DNA of 64,000 bases, from contig CP136061.1 in the NCBI GenBank assembly GCA_032622095.1, positions 39,065,797-39,129,796 of the forward strand, in the 5' to 3' direction. Of this stretch, positions 1 to 11,376 are shown piece after piece (the first letter of the stretch is position 1; every line of letters starts with the position of its first letter). The notes below the pieces were generated by a model. That model saw only the letters and a list, made by a program, of their open reading frames with translations, searched no databases and was not told where the DNA came from. Source of the stretch: Siphonodentalium dalli. Its lineage: Eukaryota; Mollusca; Scaphopoda; Gadilida; Siphonodentaliidae. A program made the translations under genes and the position numbers.

Positions 1-1330
1 ATTTTAGGATATACATGTATGGATTTAAAAATATAATTCGTGCAGCAACTTCGTATTATTGCACGTGCATACGTTACATCCTGTACTTCCGGAATTATGA
101 CACCGGAAGTGCGGAAGGACAAATAAACATCCGAACAACGATCCGGGCATCACTGTCATCCAGCGCAGACAGGAACAGGTAATGATGCATCCATTCTAAT
201 TCGTCCAATTGAATTTTTTATTGCCTCTATCAAATTAACTTTTTATTATCTACTAACATATTAAATTAACGGAAAAACGTAACTAAGATACGGCGGATCC
301 ACAGCCCCAGTACCATCATATACTAACATATTAAATTAACAGGATAACGTAATTAAGATACGGCAGATTTACCCTGTACCATCATCATATACTAACATAT
401 TCAACCAAGAGAAAGCAATTTCAGTCACAAGTTGAATACAAGCATCTGCTGATTTTTAATATATATTTATTTAATTTCCAACCACGGACTCCATGGAGAT
501 TTTGTGGAAAGAATTGGAGAGCTATACAGGAACGTTATTAAGATTGCAAAAGCACCAGTATATGAAACACACCTTGATGACTGGTGGTCGTGTGAGTAGC
601 AGGAGGATGCTGGTGTCCAGGAACTGTTGCCGCAGAATTGTTTCGTCTTGAAATAATAAAAATAAAAATATTAGATTGTGTGATGCAACCATGTTAGCAC
701 TGCGGATACCCGTAATACATACCAATTATAACACATTTGAGACAGCATATGTAATGGGTGGATGGAATTACGATACATATCAAACATGTATGGTTTCATT
801 GATCCCCAGAGAATGAAGCTTGTTACAAACGTTTGACAATGGGCATTATACCACTGATTTGAATACCGAATTCCGAATTATCCTCCCTATATCAGTGAAT
901 TACATGTAATAATGCATTTTAACAATCTATTTTCCGACATACAGTTCTCCTCATAACGGAGTTCACGTTTGTTTTCGTGTCAAATTCACTTAATGTATAT
1001 TGTCATACTTTATACTGTGTATGGGCATGTCACACGGCTGCCACATTCCGAAATTTCGTAGTACTCACAGTGCAGAAATTCCTTAACCATTCTCTAATTG
1101 GTTGGCGGCAACACTCCGTTTATAAAACCGAACCATTCTTAACAAACGAGTGCTGTGATTAGTGTCTGATTTGCTTGATGTTTGTTTCAATTTAATAAAT
1201 AAAATGCGTTGCTAAGGAGACCTTTCTGCACAGGATATTATAATAATTACATTGAAAAATTAATTAATTCCTTGGATACGTCACCTGTTGTAGCGGTGGA
1301 TACTGATTGATTGATAATTGTATTTGCCGA
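1..1330. other. Non-coding stretch with short tandem duplication
   Basis: No gene recognised. A roughly 80-bp unit containing TACTAACATATTAAATTAAC is tandemly repeated at about 245-405. The short open frames have no family signature. A palindromic ACTTCCGG-type segment at 85-115 resembles one at 4640-4675, suggesting pieces of a common repeat. Confidence 0.4.
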
Positions 1331-1710
1331 CTAGCACGGTTACCCGGTGTTGACCAGGTTGAAGTGATGTGAAACCCTCTGCTGTGGACATTTGGTGGTA
1401 ATAGAGAATAATCTTGCTCATAAATTGTGTCCCACCAATAAAGAAGTATTTATTTATTTACAACTGACGTACATTAGACGTTACCATTTATTTAAATCGT
1501 TCAGTCGACGTGGTTGGTTGGAATTGACGTTTGTTCTGTTCTTGTTTTCTTAAATATTTTTTATTGGTATCAAAACATGAGAATAGTTCAAAAAGACGAC
1601 AATTGGGCTTCACATAAAGATGTATAAATCAATATAGTGGGTTCGACTAAGATTTTGATGACACCTGGTAATCATATCTCCATGAAGATACACATGCTTT
1701 TATAAAAATG

Positions 1711-1837
1711 GTGACCTGGCTCGAGGGCAACATTGCGGATTGTCTCCCCGAGGAACCACTGTCTCCCGAGGCGGAGCCGAGGGATACATTGGTTCCAAGG
1801 GGAGAGTATCCACAATCTTGCCCTCGAGCCAGGTCAC
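1711..1837. repeat. 127-bp near-perfect palindrome
   Basis: The sequence starts GTGACCTGGCTCGAGGGCAA and ends with its near-exact reverse complement TTGCCCTCGAGCCAGGTCAC. The arms stay complementary almost to the centre, with a few mismatches. It looks like a small foldback element or the terminal palindrome of the neighbouring insertion. No clear target duplication was seen. Confidence 0.75.
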
Positions 1838-1972
1838 AATTGTTTTTATTATACCGAATAACCATGTCAGCAGTTCTGAAAATTGGAAAATAAAGAGGAC
1901 ATTATTTAACTATTTAACTAACTTCGTCAAATAATACTTTTCAACAAGTACATAATGTTCACAATTGTTTTT

Positions 1973-3367
1973 TCACTGTTCTGGCAAGCCCGCTACATCA
2001 CCATACACGTTCATTGTGACGTTACAGTTCAGGAATCTGGGCTGGAAATTTACCATACGGGTTTGACTGACCGTTGCTTTCTGAACTTTCACAGTTGTCT
2101 GATCGGATGATTTATCTGAGTTAGTGTAATTTTGATCCAAATAACGTTCCAATTCATTGTCGCTCATAGCTAAAAAGTCATCAAATACATCATCTGTAAC
2201 CATAGTAGTAACTTCATCAGTTTTGGATTTCTTTGGCTGAACACTGATGTCCAAAGGTCGCGACATGCCGACTGGCATAAGTTCCATGGAATCAGTTTGT
2301 CTTGTAGCATATAATGTGTCACTTATATCCCGTTTCTTCCCATCACACAGCCTGTGAGAATAAGACCTGATTGAAGATTCCGACTTATGTCCAGTGGTTC
2401 TCATAATGTGGCGGGCTTCAATGCCAGCATCATCCAGGGCGGTTATTGCCGTAGAACGAATTGAATGGTTTGTGTATTGACGCGACAGCTCCCCTAATTT
2501 TGAAATGTTAATCATCATTTTGCCGAGAGTATTTTTTCCGAGCAGCCCCTTGGTGTACCATGTTTCTTGATTATTTGTGAAAGAGTCAACTGATCTCTGC
2601 CACAAACACAAATTGCTAGCATTCAACTTTGACTTATACAGTTCAAAAGATACCACCGGGCACAAAGGATCTCCACGCATTTCGTACATCCTACCTTCAT
2701 CTGTAGTGTCATTAGGGCCATCTGTTTCACGATGATTTTTGTCGAGCTCTCCCTTCTTCTGGTACACATATCGCCTTCCGGTGGCATCGGTCGCGATAAC
2801 GAAAGTGTTACGAGACATGATTCTCCCTCACACGGCGACACAAGAAGAACATTAGTTCAACCACACTTTGTGTTGGAGGCCAGTTGGAATAGAAGTGTCA
2901 AAAACAATACTTTTAGCTTTGTACAGTTTTGGCATGTCCTCGCTGGAAATTGGTACAATGTGATCAGTGTCACCGAAACCCTCTTTCTTCAAATCAACCA
3001 ACACGGCACGATAAACTTCCCTTGAACTTTGAAATTCCTCACTGTCCGTTACATCAATTCCTGTTTCTGAGAGGATATATATGTTGAGTCCAAACCTCAA
3101 ATTCTGAAACGTATTCCGCTTGTAAAGTTCTCCATTTTTAGTTCGAATAGAGGCGTACAATTTTCTCAACTCTACATTTAGCTCCGGTTTTGATAAACCT
3201 TTCAAGTCCGTATCACTATTAGTTCCATTTCCGACAAGAAAGTCAGTAATCATATGTTTACTGTTCGCGACGCATCTTTTTGTGCTTTGACTGTCCTTTT
3301 CTTCAACAAGTTTGGAAATATCTTCCTGCGAAACATCCGCGAACCGCTTCGATTTACCGACATCCAT
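1973..3367 (-). pseudogene. Crypton-type tyrosine recombinase (DUF3504-like), frame-broken
   Basis: Two consecutive minus-strand frames make up one protein family. The upstream frame (3367-2852, 171 aa) has the N-terminal SAM-like region (RFADVSQEDISKLVEEKDS) and a segment resembling the DNA-binding core of Crypton/ZMYM-QRICH-type recombinases. The downstream frame (2818-1973, 281 aa) carries the C-terminal catalytic motifs: an HxxR box (NHSIR), then GHKS and a candidate nucleophile Tyr in IRSYS. The block joining them, with an RRVREN motif expected to hold the first catalytic Arg, lies in a third frame around 2819-2860. The gene therefore has two frameshifts and is probably dead. It sits in the approximately 1.9-kb insertion within an older repeat. 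Family assignment is by motif recognition, not by search. Confidence 0.75.
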
Positions 3368-4000
3368 GGTGTTTACTTTGATTGAAAGAATGCGGAAGTC
3401 GTCTGAATCGTGACGATTTGGGGTTTTACGGTTTGAATGTCACGGTCATAAAATATCGTTCGGGTGCTTCCGTGAGCATGTTCGGGCTCTTTCGGTCGAA
3501 GCTGTCAACATTGCGAAAAATGTTGACCGGCAATGTTTCATGGGGGGAAACATTGCAAATTGTAAAATCACACCCTATGGGAAATTAACATAGGCTTTTG
3601 ATATGAGGTATAATAAAAATAAATGTCCATGTGCTCCTCTGTTCATGATGCTGTACTGGCTAATTATTCTGAGTTTAGAAGAAATGTTGCTATATATCAC
3701 TACATGTGTCCGACACAGAACGAGATTTTAAGTTGTTTATAATAAGTTGTAAGTCTGTTTTAAAATGAGATAAATCCTCTGTATCGGGCAGATGTACCGT
3801 TGTCAGATGCCAGTATTGGATAATCCTGATAAATCATGTGCTACTGACTGTTTTATCACAGAAGAAAATATTTTTGACTGCACACTGTGACCACTGTTTT
3901 TGAACAGGCATTCGATACATGTCCATCTCTCTTGACACATTGTATTTTATTTGTGAAAAATATCTTGACTGGGAAAGACTCAATAATACATGAGCCATTC

Positions 4001-4912
4001 TAATACACTTATTGATACCCCTGACCCAAGCACAAAATAGAAATGCTACATAAGGGAAGAGCACTGTTGGGGGCCACAAGTTTCCATAAATATGTTCCCA
4101 TTTCAGTGCTTTTGCAAAAACTGTTCGTATTTTATGTGAAACTTTCCATAAATTTTCTTCTGACATTTCCGGTTATTTGCGGAAAAATCATAGCGCTAAT
4201 GGTAATTTGCGGGGGACAATCTGTTTCGGAAAACATTTGGCGTGACGAATGCGGAATATTTTAATTCTCAGAAAATATTTTGAAGCCGATTTTGAAACTG
4301 ATTTCCGATGTTCGAGTTGCATAAAACGGCGTTTGATGGGCCGTCTATAATTTCTCTGACTGGTTCTATAAATGTGTATAATACACACACGAAACTGTTG
4401 GGGGACTTATCTCAATGGCTTGGCAAAAATAATACACGACTCGGCTCTCTGTATATTTGCACGCAGAAGGATGCCCCAAACGTCGTTACATGCATGTACT
4501 CCATGATATATGATTTATATAAAGCTAAATTGAACATATGCAAAGGATTGTCTGTAAAAAACCAGCCACAAATACTAGTAAACATTTTGTTTAAACGATG
4601 CTTAAACATTTCATATTAACGCACTTGAGTAGCAAAAATGTGTACTTCCGGAATAATGTCACAGATTGAGTGGAAGAACACGGATTAGTAGATATAACCA
4701 AAACCAAAACCATTACTAGTGTATGGATGCCATGGCAAATGCTAGGTGAGCAATGAGTTGGCAGTATAGATTATGATATAATAATAATGGTTTACAACAA
4801 TAATACATTCACGTGTATGATAGACCGGTGCGAGTAATCACGTTCCTGTCCTGCCACCACGTTTTGTAAGTGATTCGATGTATTATTATGCCCACATCAT
4901 AATGAGCAACGG
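4001..4912. other. No gene recognised
   Basis: Open frames up to about 110 codons occur on both strands but lack family motifs and overlap each other. A short segment near 4640 resembles the start of the window. Nothing else is supported. Confidence 0.35.
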
Positions 4913-5040
4913 TGGATGCCACAGTGTCCTGGGCCAACAAACAAAGTACCCCGCCTTGCTCACCGGAAGCTTGTATTATGATGGTCTGCCGTCAAAGCAG
5001 TTATTGCCAGTCCAAAAATAGTATAAATCAAATTGTAGAG
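4913..5040. repeat. Dispersed repeat, paralogous to 50187-50320
   Basis: The block beginning TGCCACAGTGTCCTG and containing TTGCTCACCGGAAGCTT reappears in the same orientation just upstream of the SRCR exon near 50.2 kb, with moderate divergence. Class unknown. Confidence 0.7.
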
Positions 5041-6760
5041 AACCCGGAGTCTTAGGTCATGTATTTATAATATATTCATTATTTATACAATAGTTAAGTT
5101 GTCGCCTTATGTATGCCGAACTATTCCAGTAGTTTTACAGAGTAGTTTGTGTGTGTCCCTTTAAATAAATTTGGCTATTATACTAATTGTGTTAAGGATT
5201 TTTAACGTATAAAGGTGACAATAATTAGAGGTACCGCTGTTATATTATCATGTACTTCACATGTAAATCGCGGACCAAACACTCTTCATTTGGATTTGTT
5301 AGACATATAAAGTTATCATGTGGATACCAGACGCAAGCAAACGGACAGCCAGACAGACATATGACACGTCCCGATTATTAAACCGGACATTCAAAACGAG
5401 CTCTCATTTGTATTATTATGCATTTATATACATATACTTGTATGCGTGTACGGGGATCTGGAGTTCCGGATAATATGTATCACAAACAATTATATATATA
5501 GTTATAATTATACATGTCCCTGTATGCGTATAAATCCTGACGACGAGGATCAAACATCAGCTTCTTGGTTAGCGGATGTTTTGCAAATGATCACAGGGCC
5601 AACATATCGACCAAGAAACAGCCTGCTATGTGGGATGTTTGGTATGTAAACTGCTATACTGTTCACTTTGAATTCCGCTTGGTCCCCTTTTGATCATAAC
5701 GGTGGACACGACAAACAAAGAGGACACACTGGGATCAGTTCGGAATCACACAATCACATTGTGTATGAAACAATCCGTCACATTGCAGATAACTATTAAC
5801 TTGTTTCTGGATACTTATGTATACACTTACTCATGTTTGTTTCGTCTTCGCCTGATTAATATAACAACCACAACAATCAGCACTAACACCACAATAGCGA
5901 GAACACTTAACAATTAATTATTATTATAATGATGATATCCATTCCTGTATCCGTTCCAGTATTCGTTCCAGTATCCGTCCCTGTATTCGTTCCTGTGTCC
6001 GTTCCTGTATCCGTTCCTGTATCCACTGAAATGTGAGAAAGCTGTCACTAAGCAATATATCACATAGTTTCATATTTTCTATTATTATATTGAATCGAAC
6101 ACACGTAATATGGAATTGTTATATTATCTAATTTATCTTAAAGGGCTTGCCACCTGAATGGATAATTCTTCAATTAATATATCATCAATTTTACTATATG
6201 TATGTCCAAACAACGAGCAATTGTGTTACGTAGGTTTTCAAATGGCAATTTCCCATATCCATGTGAAACGTGCAGCATATCCAAACGGAACATGTGCTGA
6301 TAATGAGAGTTGCATTGAAGTGCGTAACTAATATTTTGAAAACTATACAGAGGATCTTCCCAGGTGATATAACCGTTTCCAAAAGTCTACAGAATAGTGA
6401 ACTGAAAGGTGATAAAAAAAACCGATCAATAATATTACATTATTCAGACCATTTCTTCTTGTGGTGACATTAAACACTTCATAGCACATACACTTTGTTT
6501 ATACATACGGCAACTACTCGTCTGTCTCAAATTATCATACGATAAAATCGTTTATCGTATGAATTCAATTAGAAGTGTAGCATGCTGGAAGGGGCATCTA
6601 AAGGACGTCCCACTGGGCCGAGCGAAACCAAAAACAATTGAACCCGACACGTACAAGTTGGAAGCGTAATGTAAGGCCTCAACTATTGGTAGATTTGAAA
6701 GATAATTTACTACTACTGGAAATAAATGGTCAACTCATTATACTTGCTACGCTCATCACA
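5041..6760. other. Non-coding stretch with a 12-bp minisatellite
   Basis: No gene recognised. At about 5938-6026 a 12-bp unit (variants of GTTCCTGTATCC) repeats seven to eight times. The remainder is AT-rich single-copy-looking sequence. Confidence 0.5.
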
Positions 6761-7250
6761 ATTGCTAATATCCAATACAGTAGTGGATATAGCGGCATAT
6801 CGACCGGACTATCGACAATGCGTATCTGAATAGCGTCGTGACTGGGATATCTGACACTCTTAGACAGCAGTGGATACGGCGGCACTGGGTGGCTTGTTAT
6901 ATATGATATCTTACACAATGGATAGAGCGGCACAGTGGCCGGATCGTCGACATTGTATAGCTGGCTGGTATGACATCTGTGATATATGACAATCAGTGGA
7001 TTGGGCGACACAGCGACGGGATAATCGACTCTGTATAACTGAATGGCCTGGCATCTGGAGTATGTGACACTATATATATCGCGGCACAGTGGCCGGGTCA
7101 TCGACATTGTAGGGCTGTATGGAATGACACCTGAGACCACTGACGCAATGGATAATGTAATGGACAAGGCACCTCAGCGGGGCGATCATCGACATTGCAA
7201 GTCTAGATTGTATGATATCTGGAGATCGATGGTACCCACAGTAATCGGAC
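6760..7250. repeat. Diverged tandem repeat, unit about 80-90 bp
   Basis: Phrases such as GCGGCACAGTGGCCGG followed by TCGTCGACATTGTA recur at irregular spacing (about 6790, 6880, 6930, 7010, 7085, 7180). The 145-codon minus-strand frame across it is repetitive and lacks domain motifs, so I treat it as a shadow of the repeat. Confidence 0.6.
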
Positions 7251-8274
7251 CAATCGTCGTTCTCGGATAGGGAAACAGCAATGCCGATAACTGCAGGGTT
7301 GGTTGGCTGTACTACTCGGGCTTGGGAAAATACCCAATTCACTCTGAGTTGACCAACTTAATACCGATATAGAACACAAGCCGGATTTATTCACAATCAG
7401 GAACAGAAATTTGCTACTTGGATCATTAAGTGCACAACGTTCGGAAAAGTAATAGGTGAAATAAACTCAGGTCTTATATCCGCTATGAATTGACCAATCT
7501 GAATATGATTGTGTTGAATATAAGCTTAGTCAGATATAGCAATCAATCGATCCAAACCAGCGCATTCAATAGAAACGCGATACCACTACGTGACCTGCTT
7601 TACACAACACAGATACTGTACTGTATGCGCTAATTAGCTAGCACGAATATAGCTTCAGACTTTAAGCGACATATGATCTCTTCGACAAACTCGACTATAC
7701 TATATATAGCCAACTAGCCTTGGTAAATTACAGAAGGTCCAGGATTCAATTTTATCCTGCATATCAAATCGAGTTACCTGTGAGGAGAGTAACAGGAGCT
7801 TGGTAACCTTACGTGACTAACAATGGATACAACATAATGACCTGTCGGAACCGTGTACTGTGCTGACTTGATGGATACATCTAGGATTAGCACAATACCT
7901 GACCTCGGCACGGCAATCGATCAGATAGTAACCATCATGTAATATTTGGTTTCACCTCGCCATAAGCTGCAACAGTTACTGGCAAGGGATTGGCATCTCG
8001 TATCGTCACCATCAAAAGTGACGGTAGCTGCATCAGTACAATACGTGGATCAGGATGACCAGTTATTGTGGTAAACTCCGTTCTGAGTCCTATGGATGGA
8101 TAGCATCGACATTATGTTGATTGTTGCTGCACGACACCCCTAATTACTCACAGATAACTATACAGGTGAACATTCACTAAATTGATTAAGTCCAAAATGC
8201 ACTAAATTAGGTTAAATATGTCAAATCAAAATCAAATTACGACAGGCGTAATCGGAGTAGTTGATCGCCGTAAT

Positions 8275-9200
8275 CGGTATGACTAATTACCACCCAGGAC
8301 CGCCCGGGGACCGCTCGGGCGCCCCCACGGACCCGTGGACACTATATATCGACGTTATACGGTAGCGACATGCCACCTGAGGGCAACCTAGAAGATATTA
8401 CTCGCTCGCTCGTCTCCGGCTGGTGTTATTAACCCCGCAAATGCCGATATTGGCTAAGAGCCCGGTGATCCCGGGTGATCCCGGGTGTCTTCGTGTGTTT
8501 TCGGGCAGTATATTTTGGTGACATGTGGTGGTGCAATACCACGTGAGTGTGACTTCCACATATTGACTCGTTGACGCCTCCACGGCCGATGTTATTAACC
8601 TCTCAAGAGCCCTGGACCGCCCGCGCCCCCATGGACCCATGGACACTATATATCGACGTTATAACGTAGCGGCATATCCCACGAGGTCAACCTAGAAAAT
8701 TTAACAAGCTCGCTCATCTCTGGCCGGTGTTATTAACCCCGCAAATGCCGATATTGGCTAAGAGAGCACGGGGGAGCCCGGTGTCTTCGTATGTTTTCCG
8801 ACAGTATATTTTGGTGATGCCCGGTAGTGCAACAACACCTGAGTGTGATTTCCAAATATTGACTCGTTGACGCGTCCACGGCCGATGTTATTAACCCCTC
8901 AAAATCCGATAAAATACCATATAAACAAAAAGAGCCCGGGGCCGCCCGGGACCGCCCGGGCGCACCCATGGAGCCATGGACACTGTATCTCGACGTTATA
9001 ACGTAGCGGCGTACCCCGCGAGGTCAACATAGAAAATTTAACAAGATCGATCGTCTCCGGCCGGTGTTATTAACCCCGCAAATGCCGATATTGGCTAAGA
9101 GAGCCCGGGGGAGCCCGGGCGTCTTCGTGTGTTTTCGGACAGTATATTTTGGTGATGTGCACTGTGGTAGTGCAATACACCTGGGTGTGACATCCGGGAC
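8275..9200 (+). repeat. Left arm of a large foldback element (three subunits)
   Basis: A GC-rich unit of about 330 bp is repeated in tandem three times (starting near 8290, 8614 and 8938). Each unit contains a GACCGCCCGGG-rich part, a GACACTATATATCGACGTTATA part and TGTTATTAACCCCGCAAATG. The same units occur reverse-complemented at 14945-15605. The outer tips match around GACTAATTACC on both sides. The layout of long inverted arms built of direct subrepeats is that of foldback transposons; the class is inferred. Confidence 0.75.
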
Positions 9201-10064
9201 GGGAGGCACGCGTGGTTTCGATTGACTATAATATTTAATCTGAAGGGTAATAACTATAAAGAATATACCTTTACGAATTAACGGCGATTTGTATGAGAAA
9301 GTACAACACCACAATATATCAACTCTGGTTATTTGGTAAAAAAAACACTTCTTCAAATATCTCAGTTATTTAGTTAATAAAAATAATTTCCTATTTCGCT
9401 GCATTTTATATTCCGCTATTTCGCTGTATTTTCCTATTTCGATTTTCTTTGTCTGCCATATATTTTGAGACTTCAGTATATTTGTATATCCTTAATATAC
9501 TCGAAAACGGCTCGACCGATTAAGCCCAAACTTGCTATCTAGGGGTAAAAAGCAACGCGAAGTGCCATCGAGCCGCTTCTGTGAACGTCCTGCCACCGTC
9601 GTTGGAATTGATGGGTTAATGATTAAGGAGCGTTCGCATCTGCGGTGTCGTTGTTAAAGAGCGTTTATATACACGAGTATAAATACGGCTGAATCGACCG
9701 TCTCGGAAACTGGGGATATCGAGACGAAATTTCGTACTTAGGGCTTCCAAGGGACGGGGGAGATTTTCGTCTGGTCAGTTTGTCCGCCTGAGGTGACCTT
9801 GACCTTGAAACGGGTACCCACAAATGACCTTGGGCGATATATCGGTCGTCAGCGGTGACATCGACGTGAAATTTATCTGTATGTCAACTCGGGACGGGGA
9901 ATATTTTTGTGGGGTTATTTTGTCCACCCAACATGACCATGAAACGGGTACCCGAAAATGATAGCATGCTGTCGGCGTGCCTGTATGGGGTTACCTTGAA
10001 AAACAAAAATTAATGGATCGACCAAAGCCATGGGACCAATCCCGCCAGTGGCGGGCTAATCTGG
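9201..10064 (+). mobile_element. Helitron-like 3' end and preceding repeat sequence
   Basis: At 10041-10055 there is a perfect hairpin, CCCGCC-AGT-GGCGGG, followed five bases later by CTGG and then T. This is the layout of a Helitron 3' terminus (hairpin, then CTRR, insertion before T). The mirror-image end, with CTAG, lies at 54249. The 5' boundary was not found. Upstream sequence (about 9480-10020) is non-coding and carries one copy of the AAAGAGCGT motif at 9656. Confidence 0.55.
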
Positions 10065-10844
10065 TAGTATTTCATATTTCGATAATTCGCTATATTTGAC
10101 ATATATGGGATATGGGATTATATGATACCCTACATTCTGATTTTCAATGTGCCACCCGTGCTCGCGATTATATATTGTTTGCTATCAAATCCTTGGCGTA
10201 TTGGCTGATCCAAACGGAATAAAATTTTATTTATTGCGTCTACTCGCATTAAATTTGAAACAAACGTCGCAGTTTTGTCGAATTGAATTCAAATACCACC
10301 AAAGTACGTCACGCTCTTTGGGGTTTTCCAGTTTCAATTGGAATTCCCTCATTAGCATATAATTATGCAGCTCGTTTGCATTTCTCCGATATAAATTCGA
10401 GTCGACGTGATGCGACGTTTGTTTCTAACACGGATCTCAGACGCATCAGCAATTAGATTGGTGTTTCCCACACGCATTCTTCGTCGGTAGTGCGTCTACT
10501 AGCATTTATTTGAAACAAACGTCGCACTTTTGTCTACTCGAATTCAAATAATTGGATTCGAGTCGTCGGTAGTTCGACGTTTGTTCGAAGGGTAACCTCA
10601 TATCAGCTTTCGACCATCGGCCTGATATCGGGCCTAATATCAAACCAATCAAGTAATGTCCTCTAGCTACTGCATCAGAAAGTCAATTGAATATACGATA
10701 TGATATCTCAATATATTTTGCATTACATGTACCTATGGGTATGCGCGATTAAACTAATAATTGAATTATTTTTTATGATATATAACAGCTAAATATACAT
10801 TTATACGCATATGCATATTTTTGTGGTATAGCTGTTAAATTGAT

Positions 10845-10937
10845 GGTATAAGAAATACAGTGTACTGTTTATTTCACGGTATAACCGGGTACACAAAGTT
10901 CTGTTAAATCTACGGTATAAGAAAATAGGATGTACTG
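10845..10937 (+). repeat. Tandem repeat interrupted by an LTR element, left part
   Basis: The unit contains CTGTTAAATCTACGGTATA and GTGTACTGTTTATTTCACGG. Two units lie here and about five more at 14667-14925. The LTR element at 10938-14666 splits one unit; joining the flanks through the shared ACTG regenerates an ordinary unit. Confidence 0.8.
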
Positions 10938-11376
10938 TGTAATACTTCAACATATGTAAGTAGGGTTAATCTTAGCTGAAAGTTCAATGTCCTGATCTGA
11001 TGTGGGAACAACAACTCTGAGGTGAATGATCTAGGTCACTGACTTTAGAGTTCACCGCTTTTGTCAAAACAGGTTACTGAATTTCCACCTGTTTTGATGG
11101 GGCGCGGCGCACACATGTTCCAATCAAATCACGACATCTGGGGTCAGGGCGTTTTCCTCTCAGAGCATATATACCAGACAGAGCCAAGCTCTCTGTCTCT
11201 CGTGTTTCTGAACGCACACTAGATACTAACGTGCAGCATGAGAAGATGTTGTTGTATTATTCTACGTGGCCGCCTGATGTGACTTTGTAAATATTTGTAA
11301 TAATAAATCTAATCAACGTGTTCTAAGGATTGCCAACTTAATGCTAAGAACCTGGGACCAGCCCGAGAGTGGTACA
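10938..11376 (+). repeat. 5' LTR (439 bp)
   Basis: Contains a TATA-like CATATATACC at about 11167 and an AATAAA at 11302. Compared with the 3' LTR it carries two extra short blocks (about 33 and 12-20 bp), hence the unequal lengths; otherwise the two are very similar. Confidence 0.85.

Larger units (their letters stand above)
1331..4000 (-). mobile_element. Old dispersed repeat, copy A (Helitron-like end), interrupted by a Crypton-like insertion
   Basis: Stretches at 1331-1700 and 3600-4000 match, in the same order, a continuous copy at 46491-47300. Shared pieces include the segment beginning GTGATGTGAAACCCTCTGC and the one around GTGCTCCTCTGTTCATG. In copy A the two halves are separated by about 1.9 kb holding a palindrome and a decayed recombinase gene, so that block was inserted later. 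The left end, read on the minus strand, has an imperfect hairpin followed by CTAG then T, as at Helitron 3' ends. The Helitron class is an inference; the copy relationship is seen directly. Confidence 0.55.

Noticed and set aside
6730-7394. 145- and 90-codon minus-strand frames
   Set aside because: They follow the period of the local tandem repeat and have no domain motifs.
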